From: Amycolatopsis solani
GTDB taxonomy: Bacteria; Actinomycetota; Actinomycetes; Mycobacteriales; Pseudonocardiaceae
Assembly (NCBI RefSeq): GCF_033441515.1
Contig: NZ_JAWQJT010000002.1
Coordinates: forward strand, 2,480,001-2,544,000
Length of the DNA: 64,000 bases
Reading direction: 5' to 3'
Positions 37,952 through 46,300 of the stretch are shown here, one piece after another. The position numbers and the translations under genes were made by a program. Below the pieces are notes generated by a model. That model searched no databases. It saw only the letters and a program-made list of their open reading frames with translations, and was not told the DNA's origin. Every line of letters begins with the position of its first letter. The first letter of the stretch is position 1.

Positions 37952-38195
37952 CAGCCGGGTGAGCTGTGGGCAGGCCGGGTGGGCTGCCGGGCTGGAGCGG
38001 GCCCGGCTGGTGGTGCCTCCGTGGCCGCACGATCCGGCGCGCCACCGGTTCAGGGGTGCGCGCGAGCCCGGGTCAGCCGAGTGAGCTGTGGGCAGGCCGG
38101 GCCGGCTGCCGAGCTGAACCGGGCCCCGCTGGGGGTGCCTCCGTGGCCGCACGATCCGGCGCGCCACCGGCTCGAAGGTGCGCCCGGGTCAGGCC
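37952..38195. repeat. 122-bp imperfect tandem duplication between convergent genes
   Basis: Two copies with a 122-bp period, starting at 37952 and 38074, share long identical stretches including a block of over 35 bp beginning at 38012 and 38134. The second copy loses about 6 bp near its end and contains the stop codon of the response regulator. Copy 1 has an internal hairpin CCGGGC...GCCCGG and copy 2 a smaller CCCC-GCT-GGGG hairpin. It may serve as transcription termination for the two converging operons. Confidence 0.85.
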
Positions 38196-38866
38196 GGGGG
38201 CCGCGGCCTGACCAGGCCGGTCGCGTAGGCGATGACCACCAGCTGGGTGCGGTCCCTGGCCCGCAGCTTGGTCATCGCGCGCTGGACGTGCGTGCGGACC
38301 GTCAGCGGGCTGACGACGAGCTCGTCCGCGATCTCGGCGTTCGACTTGCCTTCCGCGGCCAGGACCATGATCTGCCGCTCGCGCGCGGTCAGGACGGCCA
38401 GCCGCTCGATCGGCTCCGCCGGGGCTTCCGGCCGGGCGGCCGTGAGGAACTGGGTGATCAGCGACCGCGTCGCCGTGGGGGACAGGAGGGCGTCGCCGGC
38501 CGCCACCGTGCGGATGGCGTCGAGGAGGGCGTCCGCCGAGACGTCCTTGCCGAGGAACCCGCTCGCGCCGGCCCGCAGGGCACGGGCGACGTATTCGTCG
38601 GTCTCGAAGGTCGTGAGGATGAGCACGCGCGTCGCCGAAAGGCGCGCGTCGCTGCAGATCGCGGTGGTCGCGGTGAGCCCGTTCGTGCCGGGCATGCGGA
38701 TGTCCATCAGGACGACCGTCGGCTGGTGGGCCCGGGTGAGCGCGATCGCCTCCTCGCCGTCGGCGGCTTCGCCGACCACTTCCATCCCGGGCGTGGCTTC
38801 GATGAGCATGCGGAAGGTCGTGCGCAGCAGCGCCTGGTCGTCGGCGAGGAGCACCCGGATGGTCAC
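38189..38866 (-). CDS. NarL/FixJ-type response regulator
   Basis: A 225-residue two-component regulator. The receiver domain (~1-120) has acidic residues in LLADDQ, the phospho-acceptor Asp in VVLMDIRMPG and Lys in GFLGKDV. The LuxR-type helix-turn-helix (~155-215) reads LTARERQIMVLAAEGKSNAE then VVSPLTVRTHVQRAMTKL. The GTG start at 38866 overlaps the kinase stop by 4 bp; the very long frame upstream is a shadow of the kinase and pump genes. It likely controls the adjacent MMPL pump gene and perhaps the cluster. Confidence 0.94.
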   Translation of the reverse strand: MTIRVLLADDQALLRTTFRMLIEATPGMEVVGEAADGEEAIALTRAHQPTVVLMDIRMPGTNGLTATTAICSDARLSATRVLILTTFETDEYVARALRAGASGFLGKDVSADALLDAIRTVAAGDALLSPTATRSLITQFLTAARPEAPAEPIERLAVLTARERQIMVLAAEGKSNAEIADELVVSPLTVRTHVQRAMTKLRARDRTQLVVIAYATGLVRPRPPA

Positions 38867-40074
38867 GGCCGGATCGGCAGTTCGGTGCGGACGGTGAACC
38901 CGCCCTCGGGACGCGGTCCGGCGTGCAGCCGCCCGCCCGCGGACTCGGCGCGCTCGCGCATGCCGAGGATGCCGAAGCCCGGGCCCCGGCTCGCCGGCGC
39001 GGGGTCCGGCGGCCCGGCGTCGTTTTCGACGGTGACGGTCAGCCGGTCGCGCCCGTAGGCCAGCCGCACCGCCGCCGTCTTCGTGGTCGCGTGCCGGACG
39101 ACGTTGGTGAGCGCCTCCTGCACGATGCGGTACGCCGTCAGGTCCGCGCCCGGCGAAAGCTCCTGCCGCACGCCGTCGGTGACGACCTCGACGTCGAGCC
39201 CGGCCGAGGCGAACGCCGCCGTGAGCTCGGGGAGCTGCCCGAGACCGGGGGCCGGTTCCAGCGGGGAGCCGTGGTCGTCCGGGTGGCGCAGGAGGCCGAC
39301 GGTGGCCTTCAGCTCGCGCAACGCCGAGGACGTCGTCACGGCCAGTTCCGCCAGGATCGGCTCGACCTGGTCCGACCGGTTCCTGGCGAGGTAGGCGGCG
39401 GTGCCGGCCTGGGCGTTGGCCAGCGCGAGGTGGTGGGCGACGACGTCGTGGAGCTCGCGGGCGATGCGCACGCGTTCCTCGGCGACGCGGTGGCGGGCCT
39501 CCTCCTCGCGGTTCTTCTCGGCGTACTCGGCGCGGGCCGTCACGGCGGCGACGTAGTCCTGCCGGAGCCGGGTGAACCCGGCCAGCACGATCGGGAGCAG
39601 CAGGAAGAGGATCGGGTTGAGGACGGCGAGGAACCACGGGTAGCCGCCCTGCCCGCCGAGCACCTCCGACACCACGACGAGCGCCGTCGTCCCGAGGTAG
39701 AACCCCCAGGCGGTCCGCGGCGGGACCTGCCCGGCCAGTTCGTACAGCGCGATCATCACCGGCGCCAGCAGCAGCGGCGTGATCAGGTAGCCGAAACCGC
39801 CGGCGACCGCGGCGCAGAGCGCGGTGACCACCACGACCGTGCGCGGGTAGCTGCGCCGCCACAGCAAGGCCAGCAGGGCGGTCGCGGCCGGCGGAACCGC
39901 GGACTCCCACGTCAGGTTGTCGGTGTCGGAGAGGTCGGCGTTGAGCACCGCTGGACCGGACACGGCGAGGAACAGCACGGCGCTCAGCGCCACGTCGACG
40001 ACGCGCGGGTGGTCCTTGCCGTAGTGGCGCCAGCTGAACGTCGTCACGTGCGCCGGCCGCGGTGTCCGGTCCAT
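38863..40074 (-). CDS. Two-component sensor histidine kinase (HisKA_3 type)
   Basis: A 403-residue membrane kinase. Several N-terminal transmembrane helices (~25-165), the dimerisation/phospho-acceptor helix with His in RELHDVVAHHLALANAQ and a HATPase domain ending with the G-box GFGILGMRERAE. It phosphorylates the overlapping response regulator. The ATG at 40074 follows GGGGAGCAG; a GTG at 40092 with GGGGAGG upstream is an equally possible start, adding 6 residues. There is no large extracellular sensor domain, so it probably senses a signal within the membrane, as kinases next to export pumps often do. Confidence 0.93.
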   Translation of the reverse strand: MDRTPRPAHVTTFSWRHYGKDHPRVVDVALSAVLFLAVSGPAVLNADLSDTDNLTWESAVPPAATALLALLWRRSYPRTVVVVTALCAAVAGGFGYLITPLLLAPVMIALYELAGQVPPRTAWGFYLGTTALVVVSEVLGGQGGYPWFLAVLNPILFLLLPIVLAGFTRLRQDYVAAVTARAEYAEKNREEEARHRVAEERVRIARELHDVVAHHLALANAQAGTAAYLARNRSDQVEPILAELAVTTSSALRELKATVGLLRHPDDHGSPLEPAPGLGQLPELTAAFASAGLDVEVVTDGVRQELSPGADLTAYRIVQEALTNVVRHATTKTAAVRLAYGRDRLTVTVENDAGPPDPAPASRGPGFGILGMRERAESAGGRLHAGPRPEGGFTVRTELPIRP

Positions 40075-40119
40075 GGTCGCTGCTCCCCGCACCGGAACCT
40101 CCCCGCCGGGCCCGGCCGC

Positions 40120-42369
40120 TCAGGCGTCCGGCTTTCCGGCGCCCGCCGGGTCCCGCTCGGCCTCCGCCGGCACCGGCCGGACGGCCGGCGTCTCCGCAGT
40201 ATATCGGCGGCGCAGCGCCGCGCCTTCGAGATCGACGTGGGGCAGGAGCCGGTCCAGCCACCGGGGGAGGGCCCAGGCCCGTTCGCCGAGCAGGGCGAGC
40301 AACGCGGGCACGAGCGCCATCCGCACGACGAACGCGTCGAACAGCACGGCGGCGGCGAGGCTGAAGCCGATCATCTTGATCATGGCGAGGTCGGCGCCCA
40401 CGAACCCCGAGAACACGGCGATCATGATGAGCGCGGCGGCGACCACGACCCGGGCACTGTGCCGGAAGCCGGTGACCACCGACCGCGCGGCGGATTCGCC
40501 GCCCGTGTACGCCTCCCGCATCCGCGAGACGAGGAAGACCTCGTAGTCCATGGCGAGCCCGAAGATCATGCCCACCAGCACGATCGGCATCAGGCTGATG
40601 ATCGGCCCGGTCTGCTGCAGGCCGACCAGGTCGGCGGCCCAGCCCCACTGGAAGACCGCGATGACCGCGCCGAGGGCGGCGAGCACGGACAGCAGGAAGC
40701 CGAAGACGGCCTTGAGCGGCACGATCAGCGACCGGAAGATCATCAGCAGGAGCAGGAAGGCCAGGCCGAGCACCACCGCGAGGTACCGCACCAGTCCGCC
40801 GGGCACCTTCGAGGCGACGTCGATGTTGACCGCCGTCAGGCCGCTGACCAGGAAGCTCGCGCCCGTGCCCGCTTCGGTGGCGGCCCGCTCGCCGCGGATG
40901 CGGTGGACGAGGTCCTCCGTCGCTTCGCTGGTCGGCGCGGTGGCCGGGACCGCGGTGAACAGAGCCGTGTCGCCCGCCGGGTTGAACTGGGGTGGCGAGA
41001 CCGCGGCCACGCCGGGCGTGCGGCCGACGGCGGCGGCGATGGTCTTGGCCGCGCCCTGCCGGTCCGCGGCGCCGCGCGCGTCGACCACGATCGCCAGCGG
41101 GCCGTTGACGCCGGGGCCGAAGGCGCGGGCGAGCGCGTCGTAGGCCCGCCGCTCGGTGGTCGCGGTGGACTTGGCTTCGTCGCCGGGCATGCCGAGCTGC
41201 AGCTGCGTCACCGGCAGGGCGAGGACCACCAGCAGGGCGATCGAGCCGGCCAGCACGAGCACCGGGCGGCGCAGGACGAACCGCGCCCACCGCGTCCCGG
41301 CGTTGTCCGCGGTGCCTTCGGGCGGCGGGGTCGGGCCGTCCTTGCGAGCCCGGCGGGCCAGCACGACGTTCGGCCAGAAGCCCAGCAGGGCGGGCACCAG
41401 GGTGAGCGCGATGAGGACCGCGACGGCGATGGCCGCGGCGGCGGTCAGGCCCATCCTGGCCGCCGCCGGGATGCCGATCAGCGCGAGCCCGGCCAGCGCG
41501 ATGATCACGGTGAGCCCGGCGAAGACGACGGCCGACCCCGCGGTGCCGACGGCGAGGCCGGCCGCCTCCTGCGCCGGATGGCCCTTCGCCCGCTCCTCGC
41601 GGTAGCGCGAGACCACGAGCAGCGCGTAGTCGATGCCGACCGCGAGGCCCAGCATCGAGGCCAGGGTGCCGCTCGTCTGGGAGAGCCCCAGCGCGGCGCC
41701 GGTGGCGAAGACGGCGAGCGTGCTGATGCCGACGCCGAGCAGGGCGGTCAGCAGCGGCAGGCCGGCGGCCACGAGCGAGCCGAACGTGACCAGCAGGACC
41801 AGTGCGGCCAGCGCCACGCCCACCAGCTCGCTCACGCCGCCGATCGACGGCTTCTCCGCCAGCACCGGCCCGCCGACCTCGACCGTCAGCCCGGACGCGC
41901 GGGCGGCGTCGACGGCGGTGCGCAGCTGGTTCCTGGTGGTGTCGTCGATGTCGTCCGGTTTCACCTTGTACGCGACGCTGGCGAAGGCGGTGGACCGGTC
42001 GGGACTCACCGTCTGAGCCTGGAACGGGCTGAGCGCGGCGGCCACCTGCGGTCCGCGCGAGACCCGGCCGACGAGCGCCTCGATGGCCGCCCGGTTCCCC
42101 GGGTCGGTGACCTGCCGCCCGGCGGGGGCGACGAACACGACGCGCGCGGTCGCGTTGTCGATGCTGCCGGCGTTGCCCGGGAACCGTTGCTGCATCAGGT
42201 CCAGCGCCGCCTGCGACTCGATGCCGGGCATGGACCCGCTTTCCCCCGGCAGCGGCGGCGCGGTGCTCGAGGCGAACCCGGCGGCGCCGAGCAGGGCCAG
42301 CCACAGCAGCAGGAAGAGCCGGCGACGGCGGAAGGCCAGCCTGCCCAGCCGGTACAGATAGGTAGCCAC
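40120..42369 (-). CDS. MMPL-family membrane transporter
   Basis: A 749-residue RND-superfamily transporter of the actinobacterial MMPL type: two repeats of one transmembrane helix, an extracytoplasmic loop and five further helices, with a conserved intramembrane segment GIDYALLVVSRYREE in repeat 1 and GLAMDYEVFLVSRMREA in repeat 2. It is expected to export a lipophilic compound or lipid using the proton gradient. Beside an aromatic polyketide cluster it may confer self-resistance. The GTG start is preceded by GAGGAGG. It ends 45 bp before the kinase gene and is likely co-transcribed with the two-component system. Confidence 0.93.
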   Translation of the reverse strand: MATYLYRLGRLAFRRRRLFLLLWLALLGAAGFASSTAPPLPGESGSMPGIESQAALDLMQQRFPGNAGSIDNATARVVFVAPAGRQVTDPGNRAAIEALVGRVSRGPQVAAALSPFQAQTVSPDRSTAFASVAYKVKPDDIDDTTRNQLRTAVDAARASGLTVEVGGPVLAEKPSIGGVSELVGVALAALVLLVTFGSLVAAGLPLLTALLGVGISTLAVFATGAALGLSQTSGTLASMLGLAVGIDYALLVVSRYREERAKGHPAQEAAGLAVGTAGSAVVFAGLTVIIALAGLALIGIPAAARMGLTAAAAIAVAVLIALTLVPALLGFWPNVVLARRARKDGPTPPPEGTADNAGTRWARFVLRRPVLVLAGSIALLVVLALPVTQLQLGMPGDEAKSTATTERRAYDALARAFGPGVNGPLAIVVDARGAADRQGAAKTIAAAVGRTPGVAAVSPPQFNPAGDTALFTAVPATAPTSEATEDLVHRIRGERAATEAGTGASFLVSGLTAVNIDVASKVPGGLVRYLAVVLGLAFLLLLMIFRSLIVPLKAVFGFLLSVLAALGAVIAVFQWGWAADLVGLQQTGPIISLMPIVLVGMIFGLAMDYEVFLVSRMREAYTGGESAARSVVTGFRHSARVVVAAALIMIAVFSGFVGADLAMIKMIGFSLAAAVLFDAFVVRMALVPALLALLGERAWALPRWLDRLLPHVDLEGAALRRRYTAETPAVRPVPAEAERDPAGAGKPDA

Positions 42370-42458
42370 GGGACGGAGGCCTCCTCGTCGGATCGGGGAA
42401 CCCCGTCAGGCTCGCGCAGGGCGGCGTGTCCCGTCGTCGTGCGACTGCTGGCATCGCC

Positions 42459-42476
42459 GTACTGAAATCGCAGTAC
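42459..42476. promoter_or_regulatory. Inverted repeat GTACTG-N6-CAGTAC in MMPL/glycosyltransferase divergent region
   Basis: Six-base perfect arms at 42459-42464 and 42471-42476 lie in the 166-bp region between the divergent MMPL and glycosyltransferase genes. A candidate operator for the nearby response regulator or another regulator. Confidence 0.5.
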
Positions 42477-42535
42477 CCGGGCCGGTTGAGGGAGAGCCGA
42501 CGCCGGCTGTAGCCGCCGGGCCGATCGTGGGTCGC

Positions 42536-43747
42536 ATGACGGAAACTGCCTCTCGCGGAACCGAGCCCCTGCGTGTGCTCTTCGCCGTGCCGCCGGGAAT
42601 CGGCCACGTGTTCCCCGTTGTCCCGCTCGCTTGGGCGCTGCGCGCGGCCGGGCACGAAGTACTGGTCGCCACCGCGGCCGACGGCGTGGCGGCGGTCGTG
42701 CGCGCCGGCTTGCCCGTCGTCGACACGGCCCCGGGGCTCGACGTCAAAGCCGTGTTCGGCGCGGGACAGGACACCGGCCGGGCGCTGGCCGCGCAGCTGC
42801 GCGAACACGGCGAGGAGTTCGTGCGCTCCGGCGGCCGCACCCCCGACTTCGTCCTCGGGCTGTACGCACGGATCAGCGACCGGATGGCCGGCGAGACGGT
42901 GCGCCTGGCGCGGTACTGGCGGCCGGACGTCGTGGTGCACACCGCCGATCAGGGCGCCGGCCTGCTCGCCGCCTGCGCGACGGGCGTGCCCTCGGTCGAG
43001 CACGGGATCAACTTCGTCCGGGAAGACGCCCTGCCGGAGCGGTTCCTGCCCTTCCTGGCCGAGACCGCGGCCCGGCTCGGTGTGCCGGACCGGCTGCCCG
43101 AACGCGCGGCGCTCCACGTCGTCCCGGCCGAGTTCCTCGTCGGCGATGGCGAGGGCTGGCCGCTGCGGTACGTCCCGTACAACGCGGGCGGCGTGCTGCC
43201 GGACTGGCTGTGCCGCCCGGCGGAGCGCCCGCGCGTGCTGGTGACCTTGGGTACCGTCCTGCCGTCGCTCGGCGGGCTCGGCGGGGTGGCGCCCCTGCTC
43301 GCGGCGACCGCCGAGCTCGACGCGGAAGTCCTGCTCGCGTTCGGTGACGGCGTCGACGCCGACGCGCTGGGCCCGCTCCCGGCCAACACCCGCCTGACGG
43401 GCTGGGTACCGCTGGCCGCCCTGCTCGCGTCCTGCTCGGCGATCGTCCACCACGGCGGCTCCGGCACGACGTTGACGGCGCTGGCCGCGGGCGTGCCCCA
43501 GCTGGTCCTGCCGCAGGCGGCCGACCAGTTCGTCAACGCGGAGGTCGTGGCCGCGCACGGGCTGGGCGTGCGCCGCGATCCGTCCGAAGTGGACACCGCC
43601 ACGATCCGGAGCCTCGTGGCCGACGGCGAGCTCCGGGTGGCGGCCCGGGCCGCGGTCGCGCGGATCCGCGCCCAGCCGGCGCCCGCCGCGGTGGTGCCCC
43701 GCCTCGAAGCACTGGCCCGCCGGGTGCCGTCGCCCGCACCGGCTTGA
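42536..43747 (+). CDS. GT1-family glycosyltransferase (antibiotic/macrolide type)
   Basis: A 403-residue GT-B fold glycosyltransferase. The N-terminal acceptor domain opens VLFAVPPGIGHVFPVVPLAW with the conserved GH-P pattern, and the C-terminal donor-binding signature reads HHGGSGTTLTALAAGVPQLV followed by QAADQFVNAEVV. It transfers a nucleotide-activated sugar to a small aglycone, plausibly the polyketide made by the neighbouring cluster. No deoxysugar biosynthesis genes are in the window, so the donor is a common sugar or is made elsewhere. The ATG at 42536 is preferred over the GTG at 42527. Neither has a strong ribosome-binding site. Confidence 0.9.
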   Translation: MTETASRGTEPLRVLFAVPPGIGHVFPVVPLAWALRAAGHEVLVATAADGVAAVVRAGLPVVDTAPGLDVKAVFGAGQDTGRALAAQLREHGEEFVRSGGRTPDFVLGLYARISDRMAGETVRLARYWRPDVVVHTADQGAGLLAACATGVPSVEHGINFVREDALPERFLPFLAETAARLGVPDRLPERAALHVVPAEFLVGDGEGWPLRYVPYNAGGVLPDWLCRPAERPRVLVTLGTVLPSLGGLGGVAPLLAATAELDAEVLLAFGDGVDADALGPLPANTRLTGWVPLAALLASCSAIVHHGGSGTTLTALAAGVPQLVLPQAADQFVNAEVVAAHGLGVRRDPSEVDTATIRSLVADGELRVAARAAVARIRAQPAPAAVVPRLEALARRVPSPAPA

Positions 43748-44394
43748 TGAACTTCGCGGTTCTCACGGAGAAGTCGCGCTCGGTCTTCACCGCGATCGGC
43801 GGCTGGCGCACGGTCGCCGAAGGGGTGGCGTCCCGGCTGCTGTTCCTGGTCGGCTACCTGTCGACCGGCCACGTCTTGGTCTCGGCCCTCGTGGCGGTCG
43901 CCGGCGTGCTGGTGTTCGCCGTGGTCCGGGTGTGCACCGAGCGCAAGTGGTGGCAGGCGGGCGTGGGACTGGCGGTGGTGGGCCTGTCCGCGGCCCTGGC
44001 GGGCGGAACGGGCCACGGCGCGGACTTCTACCTGCCGGACATCGTCCGCGGCGCGGTGGCGGGTGCGGTGTTCCTGCTGTCGATGCTCGTGCGCCTGCCG
44101 CTGGTGGGCGTGCTGGTCGAGGTGGCCCGTGGTGAGCGTTTCGCCTGGCGGCGAGACGGCGCACGCCGCCGCTGCTACCAGCTCTGCACGGCACTGCTCC
44201 TGGCGAAGTCGGTACTGGCGACGGCGGTGATGGTGCCGTTCTACGCCGCCGGCGAAGTGGTTCCGCTGGGGATCGCGAGCACGGTGCTGGGCGCTCCGGC
44301 GATGGGCCTGTGCGTGTACTGGGTGTGGCGGATCCTGCGTGCGCGCGGGGTGCTGCCGGCTGCCGGGGTGGGGACCCGGCGTCGTCAGCCGTGA
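43747..44394 (+). CDS. DUF3159-family integral membrane protein
   Basis: A 215-residue membrane protein with about five hydrophobic segments. It matches the actinobacterial DUF3159 pattern: an N-terminal cytosolic helix ending GGWRTVAEG, and AGGTGHGADFYLPDIVRG, LVRLPLVGVLVEV and FAWRRD. Function is unknown. Its ATG overlaps the glycosyltransferase TGA by one base, so the two are translationally coupled, which hints at a role in handling or transport of the glycosylated product. The 3' end overlaps the convergent LysR gene by 10 bp. Confidence 0.8.
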   Translation: MNFAVLTEKSRSVFTAIGGWRTVAEGVASRLLFLVGYLSTGHVLVSALVAVAGVLVFAVVRVCTERKWWQAGVGLAVVGLSAALAGGTGHGADFYLPDIVRGAVAGAVFLLSMLVRLPLVGVLVEVARGERFAWRRDGARRRCYQLCTALLLAKSVLATAVMVPFYAAGEVVPLGIASTVLGAPAMGLCVYWVWRILRARGVLPAAGVGTRRRQP

Positions 44395-45350
44395 CCGGGA
44401 ACCGGTTCGCCGGTGCGTGCCTGCCGTCCGGCGAGGATGTCGTCGAGGCGGGAGCCGACTTCGGTGCAGTTCGCGCGGACGGTGTCGAGGAACGCGGCGA
44501 GCACGGGGGAGTCGTCGGCCGCGCGGAAGGACAGCTGCAGGTCCGGCAGGCGCACGCGCGGGGTGACGTCGCAGAACCAGATGTCCTTGCGGATGACCAG
44601 CCGCATCCGGGCCGGGCCGAGGCCCACGCCGACGTCGCAGGCCGCGAGTCCGATGATCGTGTGGATGTCGCGCGACACCGTGGCCGCGTCCAGTGCCGTC
44701 GTGCCGGGGCCGAACAGGCTGCGCAGGTGGGCGGCCACCGCGGGTTCCTGCTCGGGTGCCGACACGATCAGGCGCTCGGCCGCCAGCTGCTCCAGCCGGA
44801 TCTCCGCGCGGCCCGCGAAGGGGTGCGCGAGACTGACGACGGCGACCAGGTGGTCCGCGCCGATCGGAACGGTTACCAGCCCATCGGCCCCGGCGCCGCG
44901 CGGGAAGCCGCGGCCGACGGCGACGTCGAGCTGACCCTCGACCAGCGCCGCGGTCGCCTCCGGGCTGCTCATTTCGCGCAGGTCCAGCCGCACGTCCGGC
45001 CGGCCGCGGCCGAACCGGCTCAGCACCCCGGGCAGGGGGGCGAGCAAGGCCGAGCCGATGAAGCCCATCCGCAGCTGGCCGGTTTCGCCGCGCGCCGCGC
45101 GGCCGGCCTCGACCGCCGCGGCCGTCATCTCGCCGAGGGCCCGCCGGGCCCGGACGAGGAACGCGGCGCCCGCGGCGGTGGGGAACACGCCCCGGGCCGT
45201 GCGGTCGAACAGCCGCTCGCCGACTTCGCGTTCCACCGCCGCGATCTGCGTGGACAGCGGCGGCTGGGCGATCCCGAGTGACGCGGCCGCGCGACCGAAG
45301 TGCTGGTGCTCGGCCAGCGCCAGCGCGTAGCGGAGGTGCCGTGACTCCAT
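44385..45350 (-). CDS. LysR-family transcriptional regulator
   Basis: A 321-residue LysR regulator: N-terminal winged helix (~1-60, RYALALAEHQHFGRAAASLG then QPPLSTQIAAVE) and a periplasmic-binding-protein-type effector domain (~90-300). It is divergent from the alpha/beta hydrolase gene. A perfect T-N11-A palindrome overlaps its own start codon, which implies autoregulation. The likely targets are the hydrolase and the MFS exporter gene. Effector unknown. Confidence 0.94.
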   Translation of the reverse strand: MESRHLRYALALAEHQHFGRAAASLGIAQPPLSTQIAAVEREVGERLFDRTARGVFPTAAGAAFLVRARRALGEMTAAAVEAGRAARGETGQLRMGFIGSALLAPLPGVLSRFGRGRPDVRLDLREMSSPEATAALVEGQLDVAVGRGFPRGAGADGLVTVPIGADHLVAVVSLAHPFAGRAEIRLEQLAAERLIVSAPEQEPAVAAHLRSLFGPGTTALDAATVSRDIHTIIGLAACDVGVGLGPARMRLVIRKDIWFCDVTPRVRLPDLQLSFRAADDSPVLAAFLDTVRANCTEVGSRLDDILAGRQARTGEPVPGHG

Positions 45351-45363
45351 ACTTTGAAAGTAT
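45349..45363. promoter_or_regulatory. LysR box overlapping the LysR start codon
   Basis: ATACTTTGAAAGTAT is a perfect palindrome with the T-N11-A form of LysR-family binding sites. Its left end covers the ATG (45348-45350 on the minus strand), so bound regulator would block its own translation start region. Confidence 0.85.
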
Positions 45364-45454
45364 CACGCGACCTTGATCCAGATATGGAAGTGGATGACCG
45401 GCGCCGAGGCGCGGTGAGGTGGAGCTCGTACCCCACTGCCTCCGAAAGGTCGTC

Positions 45455-46300
45455 ATGAACGAGCCCGCCGCCTGCGTTTTCGTCCACGGTGCCTGGCACT
45501 CTTCGCTGCACTGGGCCGCGACCCAGCGAGCACTGGCCGCACACGGCGTGGCCGGCGTGGCCGTGGACCTGCCCGGCCACGGCGTGACTGCGCCGCTGCC
45601 CGCCGGGTACCTGCGGCCCGGTCAGCCCGCACTGGCCACCGAACCGTCCGCGCTGGCCGGGCTCACCACCGGTGCGCTGGTCGACGCGCTGGTCGCCGAA
45701 CTCGCCGAGGTGCGCCGCCGGTTCGCGAGGGTGGTCCTCGTCGCCCACAGCGCGGGCGGCGGTCCGGCGTCGGCGGCCCTCGAACGGCAGCCGGAGCTGG
45801 CCGACCACGTCGTCTACCTGTCGGCGTTCGTGCCGGCGGGCCGGCCGCGGTTCCTCGACTACGTCAGCGCGCCGGAGAACGCCGGCGCCGTGCGGGTGCC
45901 CAACTCCGGCGATCCCGAGGTGCTCGGCGCGTTCCGGATCAACCCCCTCTCGCCGGATCCCGCCGAGGTGGCGGTCATCCGGCGGGCGTTCCTGAACGAC
46001 TGGCCCGCGGACCGGCCCGGCTGGCGGCTCACCCTCCACCCCGACGAACCCCTGGCGTCGCTGAACGGCGAGTTCCCGGTGACCGCCGGGCGGTGGGGCC
46101 GGGTTCCCCGCAGCTACATCCGGCTGACCGACGACCTCGCCCTGCCGCCGGCCACCCAGGACCTGATGATCGCCGAGGCGGACCGGCTGGCGCCGGACGC
46201 CCCGTTCTCGGTGTTCTCGTTGCCGGGCGGGCATTCGCCGTTCCTGACCCGGCCCGGCGAGCTCGCGGAGCTCGTCGCGCGGATCGCGAAGCAGGCATGA
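45455..46300 (+). CDS. Alpha/beta-hydrolase (esterase/salicylate-esterase-like)
   Basis: A 281-residue alpha/beta hydrolase: oxyanion segment VFVHGAWHSSLHW, nucleophile elbow VAHSAGGGPAS and catalytic-His region LPGGHSPFL. The pattern resembles the small esterase/hydroxynitrile-lyase-like hydrolases common in actinomycetes. Substrate unknown. The ATG at 45455 follows GAAAGG; the in-frame GTG at 45419 lacks a good site. The stop overlaps the exporter ATG by 4 bp, so hydrolase and exporter are one operon, controlled by the divergent LysR protein. Confidence 0.88.
   Translation: MNEPAACVFVHGAWHSSLHWAATQRALAAHGVAGVAVDLPGHGVTAPLPAGYLRPGQPALATEPSALAGLTTGALVDALVAELAEVRRRFARVVLVAHSAGGGPASAALERQPELADHVVYLSAFVPAGRPRFLDYVSAPENAGAVRVPNSGDPEVLGAFRINPLSPDPAEVAVIRRAFLNDWPADRPGWRLTLHPDEPLASLNGEFPVTAGRWGRVPRSYIRLTDDLALPPATQDLMIAEADRLAPDAPFSVFSLPGGHSPFLTRPGELAELVARIAKQA

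Noticed and set aside
38189..43558. A 1789-codon open frame on the minus strand covering the response regulator, kinase and pump
   Set aside because: Only its last 225 codons (the response regulator) look like protein. The remainder is a high-GC shadow of the kinase, MMPL and glycosyltransferase genes in other frames.
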